NCBI RefSeq assembly: GCF_012163155.1 | Contig: NZ_JAAVUN010000006.1 | Span: 56,735-111,310 of the forward strand | Length of the DNA: 54,576 bases | Origin: Kocuria subflava | GTDB taxonomy: Bacteria > Actinomycetota > Actinomycetes > Actinomycetales > Micrococcaceae | Direction: 5' to 3' | Shown here: piece after piece, positions 17,635-28,287 of the stretch | Layout: each line of letters opens with the position of its first letter | How positions within the stretch are numbered: the first letter of the stretch is position 1 | Translations under genes and position numbers: made by a program | Notes under the pieces: model-generated | Databases searched by the model: none | What the model was told of the DNA's origin: nothing | What the model saw: only the letters and a program-made list of their open reading frames with translations

Positions 17635-19377
17635 TCAGGCCTGCGTGACCTGCGCGTAGTTGATTTCACCGTTCCAGGTGAGGTTCACGTCGCTCACATT
17701 GGAGCTCCAGCCCCAGGTACGGGCCGGGTAGTAGAGCGGGATGGACGGCAGTTCCTCGATCAGGATCTCGTCTGCCTCAATGAACTTCTGGTTGGCTGCA
17801 TCCAGGTCGTCAGCACCGCGGCCCTCTGCCAGCAAGGCGTCAAACTTCTCGTTGTCGTAGTGGGTGTCGTTGGACGATCCGTTGCTGGCGAAGTTGGACC
17901 CCAAGAAGTTGGACATGGACGGGTAGTCCGCCATCCAGCCTGAGCGAATGGCAGAGGTCAGTTCGCCCGCATTGGCCTCCGTGCGAAGTTCCTTGAACGT
18001 GGCGTAGGACTTGCCCTGGGCCTCGATGTCCAAGGTGTTCTTGATCATGTTGCACACGGCATCCACCCATTCCTGGTGTCCACCGTCTGCGTTGTACGCC
18101 AACTCGAACGGACCACCCGGGTAAGGCTCCATGTCCTCGGCTTCCTGCCACAGTTCCTTGGCCTTTTCTGGGTCGAACTGCACGTACTCCTCATTGCTGA
18201 AGCTGCCCGGGAAACCTTCCACGGCAGGCGACGTCAGATCCTTGGCGGGCACACCCTGCTTGATGACCTGGTCGATCAGTTCCTGGCGATTGATGGACAT
18301 GGAGATGGCCTGACGGCGCAGCTTGCCTGCTTCGCCGGACCAACCGTCCAGGTAGTACGGAATGGCGAAAGAGTAGTTGCCTGCGTAATCCTGCTGATCA
18401 GTGCGGCCTGAAAGATCGTCCTCTCGAACATCCATGCTGGACGGCGGAATCTGGTCCAGAATGTCCAAGTTGTCGGAGATCAGGTCGGAATACGCGGACT
18501 CCGCAGACTGGTAGAGCTTGAAGGTCAGGGCATCCACCTGGGCGGGCTGTGAGCCGTCATAGTCCTCGTTCTTGACCAGGCGAATTTCCTCGTTGTGGGC
18601 CCATGCACCGTCGCCATCCATCTTGAACGGCCCCCAGCCCACGGGGTTTTCGCCAAAGGCTTCCATGTCATCAAAGGCCGATGCCGGCAGCGGTGCGTAG
18701 GCCGCGTAGCCCAAACGCACCGGGAAGGTCACGTCGCCTTCGGCCAGCTCGACCTCAAAGGTGGTGTCGTCAATGACCCGCAGGCCTTCCATCTGGTCTT
18801 CCTCGGAACCTTCGGCGGACACGACGTCGTAGCCCTTGATGGGTTCAAAGAAGTAGGAGCCGGTGTGAGCATTCTTGGCTGCAGCACCGTAGTTCCAGGC
18901 ATCCACAAAGCTTTGCGCCGTGATGTCCTCACCGTTGGTGAACTGCTTGCCTTCCTTGATCTTGATGGTCCAGGTGGTGTTGTCATCGGATTCGATGGAC
19001 TCTGCCAACTCGTTGACCGGCGAAGATTCGTCGTCGTAGGAAATCAGGCCCATGAACACCAAGCTGACCACACGGCCACCGCCCTGCTCGGAGGTTGCGG
19101 TGGGGATCAGGGGGTTCTCCGGCTCAACGCTGAAGGCCGTGACTGCGCCACCTTCGCCGCCGCCACCTCCTCCACCGTTGCCACAGGCGGACAGCGCCAC
19201 AGCAGCCGCGCCGGAGAGAGCAAGACCGCCGAGCAGACGACGACGTGAAAGCAGAGGGTTCGGGTGACCTCCAAGTTGAGGAGAACGGAAGCAGCCTTGG
19301 GTGTGATGTAGGCCATACTTCCTGGTAACGGAGCCAAAATTAACAGCCAACCAACTGCCTGGGACAACAAGTCCCAC
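17635..19377 (-). CDS. Peptide ABC transporter substrate-binding lipoprotein (family 5)
   Basis: Extracytoplasmic binding protein of the DppA/OppA family that delivers peptides to the permeases encoded downstream. The signal sequence SRRRLLGGLALSGAAAVALSAC has a twin-arginine-like RRR and a lipobox ending at C65, followed by a Gly linker and the SBP_bac_5 fold. The open frame extends to GTG 19377 (580 residues), but 40 residues before a signal peptide is abnormal. GGAGG at about 19267-19271 points to a start near CTG 19254, giving about 539 residues; no ATG is available there. The function is secure, the start is not. Confidence 0.88.
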   Translation of the reverse strand: MGLVVPGSWLAVNFGSVTRKYGLHHTQGCFRSPQLGGHPNPLLSRRRLLGGLALSGAAAVALSACGNGGGGGGGEGGAVTAFSVEPENPLIPTATSEQGGGRVVSLVFMGLISYDDESSPVNELAESIESDDNTTWTIKIKEGKQFTNGEDITAQSFVDAWNYGAAAKNAHTGSYFFEPIKGYDVVSAEGSEEDQMEGLRVIDDTTFEVELAEGDVTFPVRLGYAAYAPLPASAFDDMEAFGENPVGWGPFKMDGDGAWAHNEEIRLVKNEDYDGSQPAQVDALTFKLYQSAESAYSDLISDNLDILDQIPPSSMDVREDDLSGRTDQQDYAGNYSFAIPYYLDGWSGEAGKLRRQAISMSINRQELIDQVIKQGVPAKDLTSPAVEGFPGSFSNEEYVQFDPEKAKELWQEAEDMEPYPGGPFELAYNADGGHQEWVDAVCNMIKNTLDIEAQGKSYATFKELRTEANAGELTSAIRSGWMADYPSMSNFLGSNFASNGSSNDTHYDNEKFDALLAEGRGADDLDAANQKFIEADEILIEELPSIPLYYPARTWGWSSNVSDVNLTWNGEINYAQVTQA

Positions 19378-19479
19378 CTAGATTGTGCACCCGTCCTGTT
19401 ACGAACCGGTAACCCGGCCCCTGACTTGCGGCAACACAGCGATTAGTTGCCAACATCAGGCAACAAAATCCCTGGTGAG

Positions 19480-19953
19480 TCACGCCTCCAGCAGCGTGGT
19501 GACCCCCAAATGCGCCAGTACGCCGAACCCGAGCGCCCACAGCAGAATCGAGATGCTCTGCCACAGGATCACGGCGTTCTTGGAAGCCCCAAAGGACACC
19601 ATCAAGGATGAGGTGATCTGACTCGGCAGGACCCACTGCCCCAGCAGGGAGACTCCCGGGACACCGAATCGGTCAAACATCGCTTTGATTTTCTGCTTCC
19701 GCGGGCTCAGCGGGGGTTGCTCACCTTTGATCTTGCGGCGGGCTCCGTAGGCGATCTGCACCAGGACGAACATGGACACAAAATTTCCGATCACGGCGGC
19801 TGGGACTGCCACGAACAGCGGCAGACCCGCCACCACCCCGATGGCTGTCCCAAGATAGGACTCAACGAACGGGATGGCGCTGATCAGAATGATCGCCACC
19901 CATTGGAGGGCCTCCGGCATGGACTGGGTGAAGTTCTGCAGGGATTCGTACAC
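19480..19953 (-). CDS. Small multi-helix membrane protein (COG2426-like, putative export protein)
   Basis: Membrane protein of 157 residues with about four hydrophobic segments: VAIILISAIPFVESYLGTAIGV, a second in LFVAVPAAVIGNFVSMFVLV, and two near the C-terminus. The early ESYLG motif and the FGVPGVSLLGQWVLPSQI stretch resemble the COG2426 small multidrug export proteins. GTG 19953 is chosen because AGGAG lies eight bases upstream. It is divergent from the second two-component locus. Substrate unknown; the export role is only by family name. Confidence 0.75.
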   Translation of the reverse strand: MYESLQNFTQSMPEALQWVAIILISAIPFVESYLGTAIGVVAGLPLFVAVPAAVIGNFVSMFVLVQIAYGARRKIKGEQPPLSPRKQKIKAMFDRFGVPGVSLLGQWVLPSQITSSLMVSFGASKNAVILWQSISILLWALGFGVLAHLGVTTLLEA

Positions 19954-20174
19954 GGCAATTCTCCTTGGGGCATGCGGGCAACCAGGACGCAACAAGCCGT
20001 CTCAGGTCACCGGCTGTGGGACAACGGGATCTCCGGGGCTCAACCATCGCGCCCGGCAATGCCTCCAGGCTGTCAAAGGGGCAGGTGGGACCGGCAGTGT
20101 CAGCACGTCACCCGAACGCAAGCAGATCCTCACACGCCACCCGTGACAAAAGTCATCGGTCTACGGTTGGGGCC

Positions 20175-21437
20175 ATGACTACTCCAGAACACGTCAGCCC
20201 CGCCACGTCCGTAGGCGTGCGGGAAGCCTGGCTCTACACCTGGGGTGGCCTGGTGCTCTACGCACTGGTTCTCTACGGCCTGGCCGTGACCGTCACCGTG
20301 GCGCGCACCGATCAGCCCGGCCCCTGGTTGTGGGGCCTCCTACTCACCTACACCGTGGCCTTCCTGGGCCTGACCCTGTTTTGCCGCAGCCTCAAGGCAG
20401 GCCTGTGGTCCCGAACCACGGCGACGTCCCAACTGGCCGCTCTGTTGATCCCCGCCGTGGGGACCTCCGTGTTGAGCTGGCGGGATCCGGACTGGGTGAT
20501 CGCCGGTCAGATTCCCTGGTTCATTGCTTGCAGCACCTGGGCCTTCGCTGCCCATCGCAAAGCCACGTGGCCTCTGATTCTGCTGGGTGCGTTTGGGGCC
20601 GCCGTTGGCGTGGGCGTGGGAATCGGGCTCAACCCCGGATCGGGTCAGTACATGCTGGACCACGTCCTGCCGGTTATGACTGCCACCTGGTTCGTGACCT
20701 CACTGACCCCTCTGATGGTGTGGCTGACCGTGTGGTGGTGGGGTGTGATCCTCAAACTGGAAAGCGCGCGCAAGACCCAAGCAGATCTGGCTGTGGCACG
20801 TGAACGTCTGCGCTTTGCTTCAGATCTTCACGACATCCAGGGCCATCACCTCCAGGTGATCGCCCTCAAGGCGGAACTGGCGCAACGGCTTCTTGACCGC
20901 GACCTTGAGGCCTCACGGACCCAGCTGCAGGACGTCCGAAGTGAGGCGCAGACGGCGTTGCAGGAGACTCGCGCCCTGGTTCAGGGCTTGCGGCAGGTGT
21001 CCTTGGAACAAGAACTCGCCAACGCTGCCGAGGTCTTGACCAGCGCTGGAATCACGTCAACGCATCATGTGGACGGGTCGCCGTCGTCGTCCACGGTGCG
21101 CCACACCCTGTGACTGGTGGCACGGGAGGCCACCACCAACATCCTGCGCCATGCACGGGCCACCACAGCTGATTATCAGCTGGCCTGCGGGACCCAGGGG
21201 ACCTGGACCCTGACCATTTCCAACGACGGCACCCCACCGCCAAGTCATGAAACCTCTCCAACGTTCGGGCCCGGTACAGGGCTGGAGGGGCTGCGCGAAC
21301 GATTGCATGCCGTGGGCGGGAACTTGAGTGTTGAGCACGCGGACAACACCTTCACCGTGTCTGCCGTGGTCCCGGATGACATGACACACCAACAGCACAG
21401 CAACTCCGCCCAACGCCAAGAATCGAGCGCCTCATGA
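20175..21437 (+). pseudogene. Sensor histidine kinase interrupted by an in-frame TGA
   Basis: A DesK-type kinase reading frame of 421 codons from ATG 20175. Five or so membrane helices (20-195) are followed by the H-box ASDLHDIQGHHLQVIALKAEL with H219, then the HATPase domain. Codon 313 (21111-21113) is TGA, exactly at the start of the N-box. The frame resumes without shift as LVAREATTNILRHARA and runs through the GTGLEGLRERL lid to a stop that overlaps the downstream regulator (ATGA). One base change (TGG or CGA to TGA) would explain it. Alternatives are sequencing error, TGA read-through, or restart at GTG 21117. Without read-through the kinase lacks its ATP-binding domain. Confidence 0.85.
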
Positions 21438-22036
21438 TCCGTCTGATTGTTGCTGACGACGAGCACCTGATCCGCGGAGCCCTGGTGGCCTTGCTGAATC
21501 TGGAGGATGACATCCAGGTGGTTGCTGACACAGACACCTCCACGGGTGCCGTGGAACTGGCACAGGAGCACCGACCGGACGTGTGTCTGTTGGATCTGGA
21601 AATGCCACCCACCGATGGCCTGGATGCCTCAGAGAAGATCCTGCGGACAGTGGCCACAAAAACAGTGATCGTCACCCGCCATGCACGTCCCGGCGTGCTC
21701 CGGAGGGCTCTGGCCTCCAAGGTCTCCGGTTTTGTTCCCAAGTCCACCCCGGCCCAGGAACTGGCGGACGTGATTCGCCAAGTGGCTGCGGGCAAACGCT
21801 ACGTGGACCCGGAAATCGCTGCGGCAGCCCTGTCAGCTGAGCATTGTCCCCTCACAGAACGGGAACTCGACGTCCTCCGCGAATCCCGAGGAACGGCACA
21901 AATCGCCCAGATTGCTCAGAAGCTGCACCTGGCACCGGGCACGGTGCGCAATTACCTGTCCACGGCCATGGCCAAGGTGGATGCCCGTACACGGCATGAG
22001 GCTGCAGAAACGGCCTGGCAGCAGGGGTGGATCTGA
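21434..22036 (+). CDS. Response regulator, NarL/LuxR family
   Basis: Regulator of 200 residues with a receiver domain (acidic pocket at D8/D9, phospho-acceptor D54 in CLLDLEMPP) and a C-terminal LuxR helix-turn-helix (LTERELDVLRESRGTAQIAQIAQKLHLAPGTV). Its ATG overlaps the stop of the interrupted kinase frame, so translation of the two was coupled. With the kinase probably inactive it may be constitutive, or phosphorylated by other donors. No obvious target gene is adjacent. Confidence 0.92.
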   Translation: MIRLIVADDEHLIRGALVALLNLEDDIQVVADTDTSTGAVELAQEHRPDVCLLDLEMPPTDGLDASEKILRTVATKTVIVTRHARPGVLRRALASKVSGFVPKSTPAQELADVIRQVAAGKRYVDPEIAAAALSAEHCPLTERELDVLRESRGTAQIAQIAQKLHLAPGTVRNYLSTAMAKVDARTRHEAAETAWQQGWI

Positions 22037-22064
22037 GTCCTCCCCTGCTGCCAGGACCTGCCAG

Positions 22065-22775
22065 TCACCAGGTCGGCAGCTGCGGTGCTTGCGCACCCTC
22101 CGGGAGGTAGATGTTCTCCGCATCCCCGCGGGCCAGCCACGGCAGGATGCCTTCCCGGTCACCCTCAACGCGCAGGGCACCGTCACCGATCACCCATTCG
22201 TCACGCTCATCCGTCACGATGGTCATGCCCGGGGCGTCCTTGACCTGCATGGTGCGCACGGCCGCCTCCAGCGCATCCAGCACCGAGTCAGGGTCTGCCT
22301 CCTCGATTTCCCACTGGGTGTCCAGATCAGCGTGATGCAGGATGATCTCCGCAACCATGACCCCAGGCAGCTGATGGGGCGCAAAAGTCTTGGGGCCAAG
22401 GGCCAGCTGGTCTACGGCCAGGGTTCCGGTGAGTCGCTGGGCATTGTCCAGGAAGTGGCGGATGGCGGCGCGGGCTTCCACCTTGAGCTGCGCTGCAGGC
22501 AACCCGGCAGTTTCTGCGATCAGTGCAGAGCGTTCCTCCTGGGAGTCATACGGAGCCTGCTCGGTGCCGGTCTGCGCCCAGTCGATCAAACGCACCAGAC
22601 GGCGACTGACCACGGCCACATGGGCCACCACGTCAGCTCGGCTCCAACCCCCGCACAAGGACGGCTCAGTGAATTCGTCGTCGTGAAAGGACTCCACGGT
22701 GGAGAGGTACTGCTCAATCTCCCGCTCAAGGCGGGAGAGGTCTGACTGGAGGCGGGCGTTGCTGTGCTGGCTCAT
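22065..22775 (-). CDS. Maleylpyruvate isomerase-fold (mycothiol-dependent type) protein
   Basis: Protein of 236 residues in the DinB/MPI_N superfamily. The N-terminal helical bundle carries SLCGGWSRADVVAHVA, matching the (T)xxxGWxxxDVxAHl metal-binding motif, and an MVAEIILHHADLD motif supplies further ligands. A C-terminal SCP2-like part follows. Related enzymes use mycothiol as cofactor in ring-cleavage or detoxification reactions; the substrate is unknown. ATG 22775 is preferred (GGGAG upstream) to the more distal 22811. Confidence 0.85.
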   Translation of the reverse strand: MSQHSNARLQSDLSRLEREIEQYLSTVESFHDDEFTEPSLCGGWSRADVVAHVAVVSRRLVRLIDWAQTGTEQAPYDSQEERSALIAETAGLPAAQLKVEARAAIRHFLDNAQRLTGTLAVDQLALGPKTFAPHQLPGVMVAEIILHHADLDTQWEIEEADPDSVLDALEAAVRTMQVKDAPGMTIVTDERDEWVIGDGALRVEGDREGILPWLARGDAENIYLPEGAQAPQLPTW

Positions 22776-22968
22776 GCTCCCAGGGTAGCCGCCCACTGTG
22801 ATGTCAAACACCCAAATTCCCGGTCCGTTTTATACGCTTTTCTAATGAGTCCGCCCAACCTGTGGGCCCCACCCTGCCCAGGCAAATCACTGGTCCACAC
22901 CCCGATTCACGCAGGCTCCACACCGTGGGACGCGGCACCACCTTGTGCGCTCCCGTAGGCTTCGGGAC

Positions 22969-23631
22969 ATGAACGAGCACGATCAGGGATTCTCCCCCGC
23001 AAGCTACGGGGCCCCGACCTCCTCCACCGCACCGTCCGCCGATGACTCCGCCGTGTCCCCCGCGGGCACCGGCGAACGGGTGACATACCTGGTGGTGGAC
23101 GGCGAGAACATTGACGCCACCCTGGGAATGTCCCTGCTGGAACGCAAGCCCCGCCCGGAGGAACGCCCCCGGTGGGAACGGGTCATGCACGGTGCCCGGC
23201 GCCTGTGGGATCAGCGCACCAAGGGACTGTTCTTCCTCAACGGCTCCAACGGCCACCTGCCCTTCAGCTTTGTGGCCGCACTGCGCGGTTTCGACTACCA
23301 AGTGGTGCCGCTCTCCGGGCCTGCGCGCGTGAAGGTGGTGGATGTGGGCATCCAGCGCACCTTGGACGCGATCCTGGACCAAGGCTTTGGCGACGTCGTG
23401 TTGGCCACCCATGACATCGATTTTGTGGACCAGCTGCGCGCACTGCTGGCTGATGACCGCAAGGTCTCCGTGCTGTGCTTCCGCGAACTGCTGTCAGCGG
23501 GTCTTCATGATCTGGAGGAAGACGGTCTGCAGATCGTCGACCTGGAAGATGATTTTGAGGCGTTCAACGCCCCGCTGCCCCGTCTGCGGATCATCGACCT
23601 GGACTCCTTCGACCCGGCCCGCTACCTGTAA
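22969..23631 (+). CDS. NYN-domain (PIN-like) protein
   Basis: Protein of 220 residues. After a 35-residue Ser/Ala-rich N-terminus it shows YLVVDGENID, the first acidic motif of the NYN/LabA fold. This is followed by VKVVDVGIQRTLDAIL and FGDVVLATHDIDFVDQL, supplying the further conserved aspartates of a metal-dependent nuclease pocket. NYN proteins are predicted ribonucleases acting on RNA. The locus is flanked by a divergent MPI-fold gene and a ZIP transporter that starts 17 bases downstream. Confidence 0.85.
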   Translation: MNEHDQGFSPASYGAPTSSTAPSADDSAVSPAGTGERVTYLVVDGENIDATLGMSLLERKPRPEERPRWERVMHGARRLWDQRTKGLFFLNGSNGHLPFSFVAALRGFDYQVVPLSGPARVKVVDVGIQRTLDAILDQGFGDVVLATHDIDFVDQLRALLADDRKVSVLCFRELLSAGLHDLEEDGLQIVDLEDDFEAFNAPLPRLRIIDLDSFDPARYL

Positions 23632-23648
23632 CCCAGCATCACCCGGTT

Positions 23649-24572
23649 GTGGACGGAGTGTTGGATGGGGCACTGATCACCGAATTCACCGGCAGCGTGT
23701 CCGTGGCTTTCACGCTGACACTGCTGGCCGGCCTGGCCACGGGTGTGGGCGGGCTGATAGCGCTGATCGCCGACCGCTCCAACGCCAAGTTCCTGGCTGT
23801 GAGCCTGGGCTTCTCCGCCGGCGTCATGCTCTACGTCTCCTTTGTGGAGATCCTGCCCAAGGCTCAGGAGTTCCTGGCCGCTGACCTGGGAGATCGTTCG
23901 GGCGCCTGGGGCATGGTGGGCGGGTTCTTTGCCGGCATTGCAGTGATCGCCGTGATTGATCGTTTGGTTCCGGCCCCGGCCAATCCACACGAATTCACCT
24001 ACGACGCCGCAGACATCCACACCCCAGACCATCACCTGACACAGGGCACCTCCGCCGCTTCCGCCTCTGGCACACGGCGTTGCCCGTCAGGCTCCAGCAG
24101 CACCACCACACCTGCTGAGCGAGCGCTGTTGCGCATGGGTCTGTTGATGGCCCTGGCCATAGCGATCCACAACTTCCCCGAGGGTTTTGCCACGTTCATG
24201 ACCGCCCTGGCAGATCCCTCACTGGCCATCCCCATTGCAGTGGCCATTGCCTTGCACAACATTCCCGAGGGCATTGCGGTGGCCGTGCCCGTGTATCAAG
24301 CCACGGGCTCACGCGGCAAAGCCCTGGGCCTGGCCTTTGCCTCCGGGGTGGCTGAACCTGTGGGCGCGCTCCTGGGATTCGCCCTCTTGGCACCCTTGCT
24401 GACTGGCACGCTGTTCGGTCTGATATTTGCTGCGGTGGCCGGGATCATGGTGTTCATTTCCCTGGACAAGTTGCTGCCCACCGCGGAGAAATACGGCGGC
24501 CACCACCTGTCCATCTACGGTGTGGTGGGCGGCATGGCCGTGATGGCTCTCAGCCTGGTGCTGTTGAGCTGA
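23649..24572 (+). CDS. ZIP family metal transporter (ZupT-like)
   Basis: Membrane protein of 307 residues with about eight helices, importing Zn(II) or related divalent metals into the cytosol. Helix IV carries IAIHNFPEGFATFM and helix V IAIALHNIPEGIAVAVP; these HNxPEG motifs form the metal path in ZupT. A variable polar loop (about 120-150, with His and Ser) separates helices III and IV. The start is GTG 23649, 17 bases after the NYN gene stop. A loop-less 60-base palindrome lies in the convergent gap downstream. Confidence 0.92.
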   Translation: MDGVLDGALITEFTGSVSVAFTLTLLAGLATGVGGLIALIADRSNAKFLAVSLGFSAGVMLYVSFVEILPKAQEFLAADLGDRSGAWGMVGGFFAGIAVIAVIDRLVPAPANPHEFTYDAADIHTPDHHLTQGTSAASASGTRRCPSGSSSTTTPAERALLRMGLLMALAIAIHNFPEGFATFMTALADPSLAIPIAVAIALHNIPEGIAVAVPVYQATGSRGKALGLAFASGVAEPVGALLGFALLAPLLTGTLFGLIFAAVAGIMVFISLDKLLPTAEKYGGHHLSIYGVVGGMAVMALSLVLLS

Positions 24573-24620
24573 CGTTGTGGCCTCGGTTCCGCGCCAGTGG
24601 TCAGCGGGCTCAATCCTCAT

Positions 24621-24680
24621 GTTGAGTGGACAGAATACTGGCCCATCAGCGCTGATGGGCCAGGATTCTGCCCACTCAAC
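24621..24680. repeat. Loop-less 60-base palindrome, family B copy 2
   Basis: A 30+30 base inverted repeat centred at 24650/24651 with only two mismatched pairs and no loop. The centre reads CCCATCAGCGCTGATGGG, the same core as the palindrome at 3822-3861. It lies between convergent genes ending at 24572 and 24754. It can fold as a terminator-like hairpin in RNA after opening the central bases, or act as a repeat element or protein site in DNA. Confidence 0.7.
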
Positions 24681-24753
24681 TCGTGCAGCGAGCAGATTGG
24701 CCGTTGGACGACGACGAGTGGCCGGGCGCCGTCGTCGTCCAGCGCACTGAATC

Positions 24754-25161
24754 TCAGCGGTAGCGCTCAACTGTCCCGGAGGCAGCGGGGCGTCGTCGGT
24801 CGGGATCGAAGATCCCCAGAACCAAGCTGACCAGTGAAATCACCAGGGACCCCAGTACCGCAGCCGGCCAGAAACCATCCACATGCCAGGCACCGCCGAA
24901 CCAGCTCATGATTCCCGATGCCGCCAGCAGCATGATCGCGTTGATCACAATCAGGAACAGGCCGAACGTGAGCACCACCAGGCAACCCGTGAGCACGGTC
25001 AGAAGGGGTTTGACCACTGCGTTCAGTGCACCCAGCACGGCTGCTACGGCAACAATCGCCAGCACCTGGGCACCAACGCTGCTGTCCGTGATGTAGATGC
25101 CGGGCACCAAGAACGTGGCAGCGGCAACTGCCAAGGCATTGACCAACCATCGCCAGATCAC
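24754..25161 (-). CDS. Four-helix membrane protein (phage holin family IV-like)
   Basis: Protein of 135 residues with four hydrophobic segments: VIWRWLVNALAVAAATFLVPGI, then AIVAVAAVLGALNAVVKPLL, LVVLTFGLFLIVINAIMLL, and the C-terminal VLGSLVISLVSLVLGIF. LNAVVKPLL followed by a long helix is typical of the widespread four-helix holin-like family in actinobacteria, whose members are chromosomal and of unknown role. GTG 25161 has GAGGAGG just upstream. A perfect hairpin in its leader is annotated separately. Confidence 0.85.
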   Translation of the reverse strand: MIWRWLVNALAVAAATFLVPGIYITDSSVGAQVLAIVAVAAVLGALNAVVKPLLTVLTGCLVVLTFGLFLIVINAIMLLAASGIMSWFGGAWHVDGFWPAAVLGSLVISLVSLVLGIFDPDRRRPAASGTVERYR

Positions 25162-25185
25162 GCGGGCCTCCTCAAGAATTCGGGT

Positions 25186-25214
25186 CACCGGGAGTCGAAC
25201 AACGACTCCCGGTG
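25186..25214 (-). promoter_or_regulatory. Leader hairpin upstream of the holin-like gene
   Basis: CACCGGGAGTCG (25186-25197) and CGACTCCCGGTG (25203-25214) form a perfect 12-bp stem around AACAA, 25 bases before the holin-like start codon. On the minus strand it would be in the mRNA leader. It has no U-tract, so a terminator is less likely than a leader structure; no riboswitch class is recognised. Confidence 0.4.
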
Positions 25215-25402
25215 GATTGGGTATGCCACCCACTGTGCACCATCACCCTGGATGAAGGGGTGGTGGCAGCCCCACGTAGACCGGGGACAACGGGTCACAC
25301 GGTGCCATCTGAGGCGCCGGTCACGGCCAGATCGGGTAAGTTTGACCCGGATCGCATCCTGAACGTCACCGGTGTGTCAACGCATCGGCGCAGGACGCAT
25401 GA

Positions 25403-27652
<2,250 letters not shown>

Positions 27653-27682
27653 GACCCGCTCCAGATCAGGTCACGTTGATTC

Positions 27683-27737
27683 AACGACGACGCCCCGGTC
27701 GGATGGATTCTTTCCATCTGAGCGGGGCGTCGTCGTT
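27683..27737. terminator. Bidirectional terminator between icd and the VOC gene
   Basis: AACGACGACGCCCC (27683-27696) pairs exactly with GGGGCGTCGTCGTT (27724-27737). Inside, GATGGA and TCCATC form a second stem around ATTCT. It lies 30 bases after the icd stop and 20 before the convergent gene's stop. Confidence 0.75.
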
Positions 27738-27756
27738 GTGGTGCGCCTTGAGGGTC

Positions 27757-28212
27757 TCAGGCGGGATCTGCGGCGGCTTCCACGGTGTCACGCTCCAGGT
27801 TCATCCGCACTGAGATCTGCCAGTTGACGCCGAACCGGTCCGCGCACCAGCCAAAGCGCTCACTGAACGGGTATTCGCCGAGTTCCATGAGGACCTGGCC
27901 ACCCTCGGCCAGCACGGTCCATGCGTGGTCCACTTCCTCAGCCGAGTCGCATTCGACGGTGTAGGAGTGTGCGGGGCTGAAACCGAACTCGTGTGGGAAG
28001 GCGCTGTCCATCACTCGCACGGGGACACCGGCAATCACGGCTTCCGCCTGCATGACCGTGCCGGGTGTTTCCTGGCCGGCGCCTTCCTCCCAACGGTTGA
28101 TCCACCCCAGAGCCGAGTTGGGGAAGGCCCGGATCCACAGGTCCAGGGCAGCTTCAGCCTGCCCGTGCTGCTGGTTGGCGAACATCAAAGTGGGGGTCAT
28201 GCTGGCGCTCAC
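27757..28212 (-). CDS. VOC-fold protein (PhnB-like)
   Basis: Protein of 151 residues of the PhnB-like / 3-demethylubiquinone methyltransferase-like branch of the vicinal oxygen chelate superfamily. It begins TPTLMFANQQHGQAEAALDLW and contains FSPAHSYTVECDSAEEVDHAW and GWCADRFGVNWQI, standard family strands. The GTG at 28212 with AGGAG upstream is chosen; ATG 28200 is close by. The substrate is not predictable; many such proteins bind metals or small hydrophobic compounds. Confidence 0.85.
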   Translation of the reverse strand: MSASMTPTLMFANQQHGQAEAALDLWIRAFPNSALGWINRWEEGAGQETPGTVMQAEAVIAGVPVRVMDSAFPHEFGFSPAHSYTVECDSAEEVDHAWTVLAEGGQVLMELGEYPFSERFGWCADRFGVNWQISVRMNLERDTVEAAADPA

Positions 28213-28287
28213 GCGTACTCCTGACAGTGGATGTTCCGGGACCGGCCCGGTTTCTCCCCGCAGACTAGCGCGTGGACTTGTCGGTTT

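Noticed and set aside
24754-25161. Prophage lysis gene
   Set aside because: Although of the holin superfamily, no phage genes surround it; this four-helix family is commonly chromosomal.
25186-25214. tRNA or riboswitch at the perfect hairpin upstream of the holin-like gene
   Set aside because: Only one stem is present; no cloverleaf, TPsiC sequence or known aptamer pattern could be found.
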